Below, one piece after another: positions 52,608 to 61,366 of a stretch of 64,000 bases of DNA; positions within the stretch are counted from its first letter, which is position 1; the number at the start of each line of letters is the position of its first letter. The translations under genes were made by a program, and so were the position numbers. Where the stretch lies: the NCBI GenBank assembly GCA_016223165.1, contig JACRPO010000012.1, positions 705,755-769,754 on the forward strand. Direction: 5' to 3'. The notes under the pieces are model-generated. The model was not told the DNA's origin, did no database searches, and saw nothing but the letters and a program-made list of their open reading frames with translations. This DNA comes from Burkholderiales bacterium. GTDB lineage: Bacteria; Pseudomonadota; Gammaproteobacteria; Burkholderiales; Burkholderiaceae_C.

Positions 52608-53867
52608 GTGATTCCTCTGACTTGCCCGCAGTGCAAGCTGCCGAGTGCGGCCGAGGCCAGGTTTTGCAGCGGCTGCGGCGCGGCGTTGCAGCGGCAGGAA
52701 TGCCCGTCGTGCAACGCGGTCAACGACGGTGCCGCCAGGCATTGCCACGCTTGCGGTGTGCAGGTGCGCTCGCAGGCAGGGGAGACGCCCACCACCGCAG
52801 TCGTTCAGGCCGCCGAGGCGGCTGAGGCGGCCGCGACACAGCAGGCGGCGCAAGCCATGCTCGCTGCCGTCGCCGTGGAACTCGCGCCGGGCACAGGGGC
52901 CGCCTCGCCGGTCGAGGAGACCACAGCGGTCGAAGAGGCCAGGCCAGTCGAGCCCAGCCAGTCAGGCGCGGCCCTTCAGCCCGTCGAAACGGTCGCGTCC
53001 GTCGCGTCCGCTGAATCGGCCGAAGAGGGACATGTCGAACTGGCCGCCGCCGCCGCGCCGGAGCCGCCACGAAGTGCTGCCATGCCCCTGCAGCAACTCG
53101 CCGATCGGGGCGCGTTGCGCTCGGTGCCGACGATGGCGAGGGCCATCGCCCCGCCGGACGCGGACACCCCTTCGATCGAAACGATCACGCTCACGACCCT
53201 GCCTTCCAGCCTGCCGGCCACCCTGCCCGTCGCGCTGTCGGTCTCGCGGCCCACGGCAATGGCGGTCGGGCCACCGGACACAGCTGCCGGCAGCTTCCCG
53301 GGCAGCGTGTGGCAGGAATCGGTGCAGCCCGCTGACCCGCCCCGCGCGAACTGGATCGGACCCTTCTTCGTCGGCCTCGGTACCGTGAGCGTGGTCACGC
53401 TGGCCATCACGGCCCTCATGATCTGGCCCCACCAGGCGCCGCCGGTCCCCAAGCGACAGGACACGCCGGTGCTCGCGGGGACCGGCAAGGTCACGCCGGG
53501 CCCGGCCGCCGATGCGGCCGCCGACGCCGCCGCCGAGGCCGCAGCGCGGCTGCTGGGCGCGACGACGCAGCCTGCCGCACGCGCGCCCGACGGCCGGGCC
53601 GCGGACCCGCTCGTCCCCTCGGCACAGACCGCGCGGCCACCGGCGCGTGCGGCAGCACCGCCGCGGGCCGCGGTGCGGCTGGCCGCCCAGGCACCCGAAG
53701 CCACGGCGACGGTCGGTCCAACCGTGGCACCCCCGCCGGCCGCCGAGGCGCCCAGACCACGCCCCGTCCGTCCGTCACCACCTCAACCATCCCTGCCCCG
53801 CGAGTGCACGGCGGCGATGGATGCGCTCGGCCTGTGTGCACCCGGTTCCAAACCAAGCGGGAGTTGA
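52608..53867 (+). CDS. Double zinc-ribbon membrane protein with C-terminal Cys-x9-Cys motif
   Basis: Function unknown. The GTG at 52608 has a GGGAGG ribosome site 5 nt before and starts directly with two zinc ribbons: Cys6/Cys9/Cys20/Cys23 and Cys32/Cys35/Cys46/Cys49. A long Ala/Thr/Pro/Glu low-complexity stretch (about 55-240) leads to one membrane helix (about 249-272, WIGPFFVGLGTVSVVTLAIT), an Ala/Pro-rich tail, and the C-terminal motif ECTAAMDALGLC with Cys400 and Cys410. 419 residues. The next gene, a TAXI solute-binding protein, starts 3 nt after the stop and ends with the same motif. The 55294 protein repeats the zinc-ribbon part with identical Cys spacing. Confidence 0.78.
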   Translation: MIPLTCPQCKLPSAAEARFCSGCGAALQRQECPSCNAVNDGAARHCHACGVQVRSQAGETPTTAVVQAAEAAEAAATQQAAQAMLAAVAVELAPGTGAASPVEETTAVEEARPVEPSQSGAALQPVETVASVASAESAEEGHVELAAAAAPEPPRSAAMPLQQLADRGALRSVPTMARAIAPPDADTPSIETITLTTLPSSLPATLPVALSVSRPTAMAVGPPDTAAGSFPGSVWQESVQPADPPRANWIGPFFVGLGTVSVVTLAITALMIWPHQAPPVPKRQDTPVLAGTGKVTPGPAADAAADAAAEAAARLLGATTQPAARAPDGRAADPLVPSAQTARPPARAAAPPRAAVRLAAQAPEATATVGPTVAPPPAAEAPRPRPVRPSPPQPSLPRECTAAMDALGLCAPGSKPSGS

Positions 53868-53870
53868 TGC

Positions 53871-55055
53871 ATGTTCCGGAAGGGTTCCAGATTCATCGTG
53901 CGAGCCGTTTTCGAGGCGGGGCTGCTGCTGGCCACGCTCGGCGCGGCCGCGCAGGCCACGACGCCTCGTGCACCGCAGGGCGCAACGCCGCAGGGCACAT
54001 CGCCGGCGACGCCACGACCCACGGCGCAGGCGGCCCCTCCTTCGCCCGCAGCTTCGGCAGCGACGCGGCCCGCCGGAGCCCCGGTGGCGTACAAGATCGT
54101 CACCGCTTCCGAGCGCGGCACCTACATCCAGATCGGGCGTGACCTGGGCAAGTTCATTGCCCCGCAAGCGCAGATCGATCTGGAGGCCCTGCCCTCGGCA
54201 GGCTCGCCGGACAACATCCACCGGCTTCGCTATGAAGAAGGGGTCAAGCTGGCGCTCGTGCAGTCCGACGTCTACCAGGCCTTCATCAACCAGGGCCGGG
54301 CCGGCGACAAGACGGCCGACGCCATCATCCGGCCGCTGCGCGTGGTGCTGCCGCTCTACAACGAAGAGGTGTACTTCGTCGTGCGCGCCGATTCGCCGAT
54401 GAACTTCGTGCACGAGATGCGCGACGCGCGCATCAACGTCGGCCCGATGCGCAGCGGCACGGCGATGACGACGACGACGATGTATCGGCTGATGTTCGAC
54501 CAGGCGCTGCCGGACAGCAAGCTGACGTTCCTGACGCACGAGGAGGCACTCTTCAAGCTCACCGGCGACAAGAGCATCGATGTCGTCGCCATCGTGGCCG
54601 GGCAGCCGGCCAAGCTGCTGACGGACATGAAGGCCGAGGCGCGCTCGCTGATCAAGCTGCTCAAGCTCGACCCGGACAACCCGGCCAGCAAGGCAGCGCT
54701 GAAGACCTACTTCCAGAGCGCGGTGAAGGCGACCAACTATCCGAACCTGCTCACGGAAGACCTGCCCGGCATGGCGGTGAAGGCCTTCCTCGTCACCTAC
54801 GACTACAACCTCGCCGGTACGCAGGCGCGGCTGGCGCAGTTCGCACGCTCGCTCTGCCTCAACTTCGACAACCTGCAGTCGCAGGGCCACCCGAAGTGGA
54901 AGGAAGTGTCACTGGACATGCCGCCGCTCGGCCAGGGCTGGACCTACTACCCGGCCACGGCACGCGAACTCGGCCGCTGCGCGGCCATGCGCCCGCCACC
55001 GAAGCCGGTGCGCGTCTGCACCACGGAGCAGAAGATCCTCGGCTTGTGCGACTGA
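53871..55055 (+). CDS. TAXI-family TRAP solute-binding protein, orphan
   Basis: Periplasmic binding protein of the TAXI (TRAP-associated extracytoplasmic immunogenic) family. A signal peptide (1-27) is followed by a Thr/Pro/Ala linker and the family start VAYKIVTASERGTYIQIGRDLG; later come YEEGVKLALVQSDVYQAF, YNEEVYFVVRAD and INVGPMRSGTAMTTTTMYR. 394 residues. No TRAP membrane subunit is adjacent. The C-terminus ends CTTEQKILGLCD, giving a Cys383-x9-Cys393 motif shared with the preceding zinc-ribbon protein, unusual for the family. The 3-nt gap implies translational coupling with that gene. Confidence 0.88.
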   Translation: MFRKGSRFIVRAVFEAGLLLATLGAAAQATTPRAPQGATPQGTSPATPRPTAQAAPPSPAASAATRPAGAPVAYKIVTASERGTYIQIGRDLGKFIAPQAQIDLEALPSAGSPDNIHRLRYEEGVKLALVQSDVYQAFINQGRAGDKTADAIIRPLRVVLPLYNEEVYFVVRADSPMNFVHEMRDARINVGPMRSGTAMTTTTMYRLMFDQALPDSKLTFLTHEEALFKLTGDKSIDVVAIVAGQPAKLLTDMKAEARSLIKLLKLDPDNPASKAALKTYFQSAVKATNYPNLLTEDLPGMAVKAFLVTYDYNLAGTQARLAQFARSLCLNFDNLQSQGHPKWKEVSLDMPPLGQGWTYYPATARELGRCAAMRPPPKPVRVCTTEQKILGLCD

Positions 55056-55293
55056 GGCCGACGCAGGGCGTGCCGCGCCGGCGCGGCACCGCGACCACGC
55101 GGTCCACCGGCGCCCGCCGTTCGGGTCCGACCCGCCGATCTTCGCGTCATAAGCCCGGTGCGGTCGTGGACAGCGGGCCCGGCCGGCGCCGTCGGACCCC
55201 GTACAGTCGGGCGTGCCGCCGACGGAACGCGGGCGCCCAAGCGGCGCGCGCGAACGACGGCGACCCGGGGGACGATGCGAAGCGGGGAAGCGA

Positions 55294-56595
55294 GTGGGTT
55301 GGTGTCCGAAGTGCCATCACCATGCCGAGTCGGGCGGCAGGTTCTGCAGCCGGTGCGGCGCGGTGCTGCCGCACCGGCGTTGCGAAGCCTGCGGAACGGC
55401 CAATGACCTCGAGGCTCTGCGCTGCATCGAGTGCGGCCAGTCGCTGAGAGCGGCCCCCGGACCCATCGCGGCAAGCGATCGGGTCGAGTCGACGCCGATG
55501 CCGCAGGCCCTGGGGCCGTTGGCGCGGCTGGCCGAACGCGGTGCTTCGTTGGGCGCGCGCCCGACCCACCCGCCGCTGCCCGCCCCGGCCCCACAAGCCG
55601 CCCCGGCAGCACAGGCCGTGCCAGCCGCACCGGCCGCGGAGCCCACGATGGCGGCGGGCGCTGCAGCCGTTCCCGCCGGTCTTGCCGCTCCACCCGTTCA
55701 ACTCACGCCACCTGCTTCGGCCGCGGAACTCGCCGCGAAGGTGCTCGCAACGCCGGCGCCGGCGCCCTTCCCAGCACCGCCGCTTGCGCCATGGGTGCCG
55801 ACGGCCGCGCGCCCGGCGACATCGCATCTCGCGTCGACCATCGAATCGATCGCGCAGGCCGTGGCCAGCACCGCGATGACGGGACCGCCGCCGCCTGTGG
55901 ACACCTCAGCGGCGGAGTCCGTCGACCTGTACATCGAGCTGGCGGCTCCGGCGGGGCCCGACATCGTGCTGCCGCTCGGCGAACCTGCGCTGTCACCGGC
56001 GGCAGCCCGAGGCGCGCGTGTCGATGTCCGTCCGGCACTGGCCGGCAGGCCGGCCCGCGGTGCGCCGACGGCTCGATTCGGGCGGCTCGGGCCGCTGGCG
56101 ATCGGCGGCGCGGTCGGCCTGGCGACCGCCCTGGTGATCGGCCTTTCGGTCCAGTGGCGCCGCGCCGCCGCTCCGCAGCCGGACACCGAGGCGCCGAGGC
56201 CACCCTCGTTCACCGAGGGCGCGAACGACCGCCGGGGCCCGTCGGCCGCGGCAGTGCCTGCCGGCCGCGAGCCCGGGCCGCGGCTCGCTGCACCGTTGCC
56301 CGACCGGCCGTCGCCTGCCGCCCTGCCGCGGGCGCGGGGCGCGGCATCGGGTGCGATGGCGGACAGGCCGGACAAGGTGGATAAGGTGGACGCCGCGGCC
56401 GAGGCGGCGTTGGAGGCGGCCGAGCGAGCGCTGGGCGCGGCGCCGCCGCTGGCGCCGACACGCGCGAGCCCGCCCGCGGCGGGCCGCCGCGCCACGCCCG
56501 CGGCCGCAGTGCCCGAAACCGCGCCCTCGGGGCGCGCGCCAGACCCTCGGGTCCGGCGCGACCCGGTCCGGCCAGTCGGGCCGGGTCAGACGTAG
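55294..56595 (+). CDS. Double zinc-ribbon membrane protein, second copy
   Basis: Paralogue in architecture of the 52608 protein: two zinc ribbons with Cys4/Cys7/Cys18/Cys21 and Cys30/Cys33/Cys44/Cys47, the same x2-x10-x2-x8-x2-x10-x2 spacing; then a very long Ala/Pro/Thr-rich stretch, a membrane helix near 267-288 (LAIGGAVGLATALVIGLSVQ) and a Pro/Arg/Ala-rich tail. It lacks the C-terminal LGLC motif. The GTG at 55294 mirrors the other copy's start; an upstream ATG in frame at 55213 is an alternative. A 9-bp repeat at about 56373-56392 encodes DKVDKVD. Convergent with the MaoC gene; role unknown. Confidence 0.72.
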   Translation: MGWCPKCHHHAESGGRFCSRCGAVLPHRRCEACGTANDLEALRCIECGQSLRAAPGPIAASDRVESTPMPQALGPLARLAERGASLGARPTHPPLPAPAPQAAPAAQAVPAAPAAEPTMAAGAAAVPAGLAAPPVQLTPPASAAELAAKVLATPAPAPFPAPPLAPWVPTAARPATSHLASTIESIAQAVASTAMTGPPPPVDTSAAESVDLYIELAAPAGPDIVLPLGEPALSPAAARGARVDVRPALAGRPARGAPTARFGRLGPLAIGGAVGLATALVIGLSVQWRRAAAPQPDTEAPRPPSFTEGANDRRGPSAAAVPAGREPGPRLAAPLPDRPSPAALPRARGAASGAMADRPDKVDKVDAAAEAALEAAERALGAAPPLAPTRASPPAAGRRATPAAAVPETAPSGRAPDPRVRRDPVRPVGPGQT

Positions 56596-57071
56596 CGCCG
56601 GGTGACCGACTCGGCCACGCAGGCCGGCTTGTCCGAGCCCTCGATCTCCACCGTGACCTCCACAGTCAGCTGCGCACCGCCCTCCAGCGGCTCGTAGGCG
56701 AGCAGCTTGAAGCGCGCACGCAGCCGGCTGCCGACGCGCACCGGGGCCGGGAAGCGCACGCGGTTCAGTCCGTAGTTGATGCCCATGCGGATGCCGTCGA
56801 TGTGGAAACCGCTCGCGAAGAACGGCGGCAACAGGCTCAGCGTGAGGAAGCCATGCGCGACGGTGGCGCCGAAAGGCCCGGCCGCGGCGAGGGCCGGGTC
56901 GACATGGATCCACTGGTGGTCGTCGGTCGCTTCGGCGAAGAGATCGATGCGCCGCTGGTCGATCGCGATCCAGTCGCTCAGCCCGAGCTCCTGCCCGACC
57001 AGCGGCTGCAGGTCCGACAGGCGCTCGAAGTGGCGCGGGGCATGCGTCGTCACCGGCGCCGGCGCCTTCAT
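56586..57071 (-). CDS. MaoC-like (R)-specific enoyl-CoA hydratase domain protein
   Basis: Single hot-dog-fold domain, 161 residues. LFAEATDDHQWIHVDPALAA carries the family's catalytic Asp51 and His56, and GFLTLSLLPPFF plus INYGLNRVRFPAPVRVGSRL follow as in MaoC/PhaJ proteins. It would hydrate 2-enoyl-CoA esters, perhaps for fatty-acid or polyhydroxyalkanoate metabolism, but the substrate is not evident. The ATG overlaps the ParA stop (ATGA), so the two are coupled, although a functional link is not obvious. Ends overlap the convergent zinc-ribbon gene by 10 nt. Confidence 0.88.
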   Translation of the reverse strand: MKAPAPVTTHAPRHFERLSDLQPLVGQELGLSDWIAIDQRRIDLFAEATDDHQWIHVDPALAAAGPFGATVAHGFLTLSLLPPFFASGFHIDGIRMGINYGLNRVRFPAPVRVGSRLRARFKLLAYEPLEGGAQLTVEVTVEIEGSDKPACVAESVTRRYV

Positions 57072-57718
57072 GCCGCCCTGTCCTGCGACGAAGCGACCGG
57101 GCTGCCACGCAGCCAGGCCGTCAGCGGCACCCACTGCTCGAGGTCGCGCTCGACGCGGCCGGGGGCGACGTCGAAGAGCGTCAGCCCATGCGCGGCGAGC
57201 TGCACGTAGTTTTGCGTCTCGCGCAGCCAGGCGAGCACGGGCAGCGGCAGCGTGCCCAGATAACGATGCAGCTGTTCATTGGCGCGCGTGTGCTCGCGCA
57301 CGCGGTTGCCGACGAGCACGGTCTCGATGGACGCGAAGCGCCGGTGCTCGCCCAGCTCGGCGAGGAAGCTGTGCGTGGCCTGGATGTCGAACAGGCTCGG
57401 CTGCAGCGGCACGATCAGGCGGTCGGCGATGCGCAGCACCGCCTCCAGGCGCTTGCCGTGCAGCGCCGCCGGCGTATCGAGCACCACGTGCGTGGTGCCC
57501 TTGGGCGGGCGCACGACCTCGTCGGCCGCCACGTCCCAGCCGGTGATGCGCGCCGCCTGCGGCGGGCGCAGGGCCAGCCACTGGCGCGCGCTTTGCTGGC
57601 GGTCGACGTCGCCCAGCATCACCGCGTGCCCGGCCGCTGCCAGGCAACCGGCCACGTTGGTGGCCAGCGTGCTCTTGCCGACGCCACCCTTGGGGTTGGC
57701 GATGACGATGACGGGCAT
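57068..57718 (-). CDS. ParA/MinD-family ATPase, orphan
   Basis: Deviant Walker-A ATPase: ANPKGGVGKSTLATNVAG near residue 7, Walker A-prime VMLGDVDRQQSARQW and VVLDTPAALHG. 216 residues, the short ParA form. There is no ParB gene, no parS-like inverted repeats and no MinE nearby, so it is neither a plasmid partition nor a division gene by context. Short orphan ParA proteins often position large complexes such as chemoreceptor arrays or carboxysomes; nothing here identifies the cargo. It overlaps the MaoC-like gene. Confidence 0.85.
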   Translation of the reverse strand: MPVIVIANPKGGVGKSTLATNVAGCLAAAGHAVMLGDVDRQQSARQWLALRPPQAARITGWDVAADEVVRPPKGTTHVVLDTPAALHGKRLEAVLRIADRLIVPLQPSLFDIQATHSFLAELGEHRRFASIETVLVGNRVREHTRANEQLHRYLGTLPLPVLAWLRETQNYVQLAAHGLTLFDVAPGRVERDLEQWVPLTAWLRGSPVASSQDRAA

Positions 57719-57797
57719 GGTTCGCGCTCCCGGGTCTGTTCTGGTTGGCTTGTACCGGCGGCGGCGGCCGCGTTACCGTGGGGTATGGTAGCGGCCT

Positions 57798-58469
57798 ATG
57801 CCCCAGGTCCGCCTCGAGGTCGCCACCGAGGTTCCCGCCGAGAACGCCGCCGAGATCGTGGTGATCGCCGCCCACCCGTCCCTGCAGCACTCGCGCGTGG
57901 CGCGCCGCCTGCTGCATGAACTGGCGCGCGGGGCCGGCGTGCGCAGCGGCCGCATCGACGTGCGCGACTTGTATGCGCTGTATCCCGACTACTTCATCGA
58001 CGTGGCCGCCGAGCAGGCGGCGCTGCAGGCAGCGAGGCTCCTCGTCTGGCTGCAGCCGATCCTCTGGTACTCGATGCCGCCGCTGCTCAAGCTCTGGCTG
58101 GACGAGGTGTTCGCCTTCGGCTGGGCCTACGGGCCCGGCGGCACGGCGCTGCGCGGCAAGGACTGGTGGCTGGTGGCCTCCACCGGCGGGCCGGAAGCCT
58201 CGTACCACCCGGCCGGCTACAACCGCTACTTCTTCGACGCCTTCCTGCCGCCTTATGAGCAGACGGCGCGCCTGACCGGCATGCGCTGGCTGCCGCCGCT
58301 CGTGCTGCACGGCGCGCACCGCGCCGACGAGGCGGCGCTCGACGAGCATGCGCGCGTCTTCGCCGAGCGGCTCGGCTCGTGGCCCGCCTGGCCCGAACTG
58401 GCCGAACTCGAGCCCGAGGCAGGCTGCGACGTACCGGCCGACGCGCGGCCGGCGCTGGCCACCGGCTGA
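57798..58469 (+). CDS. kefF: KefF-type NAD(P)H:quinone oxidoreductase (KefC ancillary)
   Basis: Flavodoxin-fold protein: VVIAAHPSLQHSRVARRLL near residue 21, RDLYALYPDYFIDVAAEQAA, WYSMPPLLKLWLDEVFAFGWAY and LVASTGGPEASYHPAGYNRYF match KefF/MdaB-like oxidoreductases. In E. coli KefF activates the KefC potassium efflux system; kefC lies 40 nt downstream here, supporting that role. 223 residues, with an N-terminal extension. The upstream 79-nt gap to the divergent ParA gene has a dyad (57768-57794, GTTACC/GGTAGC). Confidence 0.88.
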   Translation: MPQVRLEVATEVPAENAAEIVVIAAHPSLQHSRVARRLLHELARGAGVRSGRIDVRDLYALYPDYFIDVAAEQAALQAARLLVWLQPILWYSMPPLLKLWLDEVFAFGWAYGPGGTALRGKDWWLVASTGGPEASYHPAGYNRYFFDAFLPPYEQTARLTGMRWLPPLVLHGAHRADEAALDEHARVFAERLGSWPAWPELAELEPEAGCDVPADARPALATG

Positions 58470-58509
58470 GCGACGGCGAATCGACGAGCGCCGTCCACCC
58501 GATCGCGTC

Positions 58510-60339
58510 ATGGAACACGGCAACGGCTGGCTCAACGCCACTCTCGTCTACCTCGCCGCCGCCGTGCTGGCCGTGCCGCTGGCGCGGCTTGCGGGCCTCG
58601 GCTCGATCATCGGCTACCTCGCCGCCGGCATCGCCATCGGCCCCTTCGGGTTGGCGCTGGTCACCGACGCGCAGACGATGCTGCACGTAGCCGAGTTCGG
58701 GGTCGTGCTCATGCTGTTCCTGGTCGGGCTCGAACTGGAGCCGCGGCGCCTGTGGAGCCTGCGCCGGCCGATCTTCGGCTGGGGCGGTGCGCAGCTGTTC
58801 GGCTCGGCGGCCGTCGTCGGCGCGTTCGCGCTCGCCTTCGGCGTCGAAGCCCGCGTGGCGCTGGTGGCGGCGCTGGCCCTGGCGATGTCGTCGACCGCCA
58901 TCGGCCTGGCCGTGCTGAACGAGCGCAACCTGATGGCCACCGGGGCCGGGCAGACCGTGCTCAGCGTGGCCCTCTTTCAGGACATCGCCGCCATCCCCAT
59001 CCTCGCGCTGCTGCCCTTGCTCGCTGCGGGCGCCGGCGAGCGGGCCGGCGGCGGCGGCTGGGCTGCGCTGCAGGCCGTCGCCGTGGTGGCAGGCATCGTC
59101 CTCGGCGGGCGAGCGCTGCTGCGCCCGGCGCTGCGCTGGATCGCCGGCAGCCGCACGCCGGAGATCTTCACGGCCGCCTCGCTGCTGCTCGTCGTGGCCA
59201 CCGCGGCGCTGATGCGCAGTGTCGGGCTGTCGATGGCCCTTGGCGCCTTCCTGGCCGGCGTGCTGCTCGCCGAGAGCGAGTACCGGCGGGAGCTCGAGAC
59301 GGACCTCGAGCCGTTCAAGGGCCTGCTGCTCGGCCTCTTCTTCATCGCCGTGGGCATGGGCATCGACTTCGCGGTCGTGCGCGAGCATCCGGCGATCGTC
59401 GCCGCCATCGTCGCCGGCTTCCTCGTCGTGAAGGCGGTCGTGCTCGCCGCGATGGCACGCATGATTCCGGTGCCGCTGGCCGAGCGGCCGGTCTTCGTGA
59501 TCCTGCTCGCGCAGGGCGGCGAGTTCGGCTTCGTCGTGCTGCAGACCGCGCAGGGGGGCGGCGTCATCGCCGGCAGCGCGGCGCCGCTGCTGGTGGCGGC
59601 GATCGCCCTGTCGATGCTCGTCACGCCGCTGCTGCTGTTGCTGGCCGACCGCATCTGGCCGGCACACCTCGCGCGCCGTGCCGCGGCGGGCGGGCCGGCG
59701 GAGATCGCCGAGCCGCAGCAGGCACCCGTCATCATCGCCGGCTTCGGCCGCTACGGGCAGGTCATCGGCCGGCTGCTCGCCGCCAATGGCATGACGGCCA
59801 CGGTGCTCGAACACAACGCCGAGCACATCGAGAGCCTGCGCCGTTTCGGCTGGAAGGCCTTCTACGGCGACGCCACGCGGCTGGACCTGTTGCGCATCGC
59901 CGGTGCCGGCCAGGCGCGCATCTTCGTGCTGGCCATCGACGATGTGGAGCAAAGCGTGGAATGCGCCACGCTCGTGCGCGAGCATTTTCCACAGTGCACC
60001 CTCGTCGCGAGGGCGCGCAATGCCGCGCACTATGCACGCCTGAGGCAGCTCGGGCTGGTGTATGTCGAGCGTGAAACGCTGGACAGTTCGCTGATGAGCG
60101 GCCGCACCGTGCTCGAGCTCGCCGGCATGCGCCCGCACGAGGCGCGCGTGCAGGCGATGAGGTTCCGCCGCCACAGCATCGACCTGCTCGAGGAGATGGT
60201 GCCGCACTTCGCCGACGAGGGGCGGCTGATCGCCATCGCCAAGCAGGGCCGGCGGCAGTTCGAGGAGACCTGGGCGCGCGAGCGCGAGCAAGGACGCAAC
60301 GGCCCACGTGGGGCCTGGCAATCGCCCGAGGGCGATTGA
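58510..60339 (+). CDS. kefC: Glutathione-regulated potassium efflux antiporter KefC
   Basis: CPA2-family monovalent cation/proton antiporter with a regulatory RCK domain. About 12 membrane helices (roughly 8-395) include LAAGIAIGPFGLAL, VGLELEPRRLWSL and AQGGEFGFVVLQTAQ; a cytoplasmic TrkA-N/RCK domain follows (about 400-540, VIIAGFGRYGQVIGRLLAAN). 609 residues. Potassium efflux protects against electrophiles by acidifying the cytoplasm. Coupling with kefF supports KefC over other CPA2 antiporters. ATG 58510 fits the first helix. Confidence 0.92.
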   Translation: MEHGNGWLNATLVYLAAAVLAVPLARLAGLGSIIGYLAAGIAIGPFGLALVTDAQTMLHVAEFGVVLMLFLVGLELEPRRLWSLRRPIFGWGGAQLFGSAAVVGAFALAFGVEARVALVAALALAMSSTAIGLAVLNERNLMATGAGQTVLSVALFQDIAAIPILALLPLLAAGAGERAGGGGWAALQAVAVVAGIVLGGRALLRPALRWIAGSRTPEIFTAASLLLVVATAALMRSVGLSMALGAFLAGVLLAESEYRRELETDLEPFKGLLLGLFFIAVGMGIDFAVVREHPAIVAAIVAGFLVVKAVVLAAMARMIPVPLAERPVFVILLAQGGEFGFVVLQTAQGGGVIAGSAAPLLVAAIALSMLVTPLLLLLADRIWPAHLARRAAAGGPAEIAEPQQAPVIIAGFGRYGQVIGRLLAANGMTATVLEHNAEHIESLRRFGWKAFYGDATRLDLLRIAGAGQARIFVLAIDDVEQSVECATLVREHFPQCTLVARARNAAHYARLRQLGLVYVERETLDSSLMSGRTVLELAGMRPHEARVQAMRFRRHSIDLLEEMVPHFADEGRLIAIAKQGRRQFEETWAREREQGRNGPRGAWQSPEGD

Positions 60340-60516
60340 CCGGGGGCGCGACGACGGGGCTGCGACGTGGGCGAGGGGTGGCACGAGCGGGCGTCGCGGC
60401 GGACCGCCCGCCCCGTTCGCTGGCCGGGACCGTGTCGCTGCGGAGCGTGACCCCTTCAACTTCGGGGGTGCGGCGCGCCGCCCCATGCGGCCCGTCGGAC
60501 CATTAGACTCGCGCCG
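60340..60516. other. Leader region of the exopolysaccharide operon
   Basis: 177 nt between kefC and epsE. A weak -10-like TAGACT lies at 60504-60509, only 13 nt before ATG 60517, which would suit the later ATG (60541) as the true epsE start. No strong -35, operator dyad or terminator is visible. Confidence 0.4.
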
Positions 60517-61353
60517 ATGATCAAGTACGGGGCAGCAACGATGCGACGTCTTCTCCTTCGGTCCTTCGCGGCCACGGCCCTGCTGGCGACGGCGGGACTC
60601 GCCCGCGCCCAGCAGCGCCCGGCGCCGGTGAGCGACTATGTGCTCGGCCCGGGCGACGTGATCAAGATCACGGTCTTCCAGAGCCCGGAGCTCTCTCTCG
60701 ATACGCGCATTCCCGAGTCGGGCGTCATCAGCTATCCGCTGCTCGGCTCCGTGCAACTGGGCAACCTGACGGTCGCGGCGGCCGCGCAGCGCATCGCCGA
60801 CGGCCTGCTCGCGGGCAAGTTCCTGAAGCAGCCGCAGGTCTCGATCCTCGTCATCACGCAAAAGGGCAGCCAGGCCACGGTGCTGGGGCATGTCGTGCGC
60901 CAGGGCCGGTACCCGCTGGAGCTGAGCAACACCAAGCTGTCCGACCTGCTGGCGATGGCCGGCGGCGTGGCGCCGGACGGGAGTGACACGCTCACCGTCG
61001 TCGGCACGCGCGACGGCAAGGCCTTCCGCAAGCAGGTGGACCTGCGCGTGTTGTTCCGCGGCGGCACCACCGAGGACATCGTGATCCAGCACAACGACGT
61101 CGTCTACGTCGACCGCATGCCGCAGATCTACGTCTACGGCGAGGTGCAGAAGCCGGGCGCGCTGCGCCTCGAACGAGGCATGACCGTGCTGCAGGCCGTG
61201 GCCGCCGCCGGCGGGCTCACGCTGCGTGGCACGCAGCGCGGCATCCGCGTGAACCGCCGCGGCCCCGACGGCGCGGTGAAGGAGCTGACCCCGGGGCTGC
61301 AGGAGACCTTGGAGCAGGACGACGTGGTCTTCGTCCGCGAGAGCCTTTTCTAA
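60517..61353 (+). CDS. epsE: Polysaccharide export protein EpsE (Wza-like)
   Basis: Outer-membrane export component of a Wzx/Wzy-type exopolysaccharide system. Signal peptide with MRRLLLRSFAATALLATAGL (ATG at 60517 or 60541). The poly_export domain begins SDYVLGPGDVIKITVFQSPE, followed by SYPLLGSVQLGNLTVAAAAQ and SLBB-type domains around VTVLGHVVRQGRYPLEL and VYVDRMPQIYVYGEVQKPGA. No lipobox Cys after the signal, as in other EpsE proteins. 278 residues. First of epsE-epsF-epsG, with gmd after. Confidence 0.92.
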   Translation: MIKYGAATMRRLLLRSFAATALLATAGLARAQQRPAPVSDYVLGPGDVIKITVFQSPELSLDTRIPESGVISYPLLGSVQLGNLTVAAAAQRIADGLLAGKFLKQPQVSILVITQKGSQATVLGHVVRQGRYPLELSNTKLSDLLAMAGGVAPDGSDTLTVVGTRDGKAFRKQVDLRVLFRGGTTEDIVIQHNDVVYVDRMPQIYVYGEVQKPGALRLERGMTVLQAVAAAGGLTLRGTQRGIRVNRRGPDGAVKELTPGLQETLEQDDVVFVRESLF

Positions 61354-61366
61354 GCTAGGAGATGCG

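Noticed and set aside
53871..55055. Complete TRAP transporter
   Set aside because: No large or fused membrane subunit gene lies within reach on either side.
56500..56595. Frameshift having removed an LGLC tail from the second zinc-ribbon protein
   Set aside because: I could not find the motif in the other frames near its 3' end, so loss or absence is more likely than a simple frameshift.
57719..57797. parS-like site beside the orphan ParA
   Set aside because: The only dyad is a single GTTACC/GGTAGC pair with a nine-base centre, unlike the tandem or 16-bp parS pattern.
58087..61092. A 1001-codon open frame on the minus strand
   Set aside because: Shadow of kefF, kefC and epsE in a GC-rich genome; its translation is low-complexity with no domain, and it crosses three well-supported genes.
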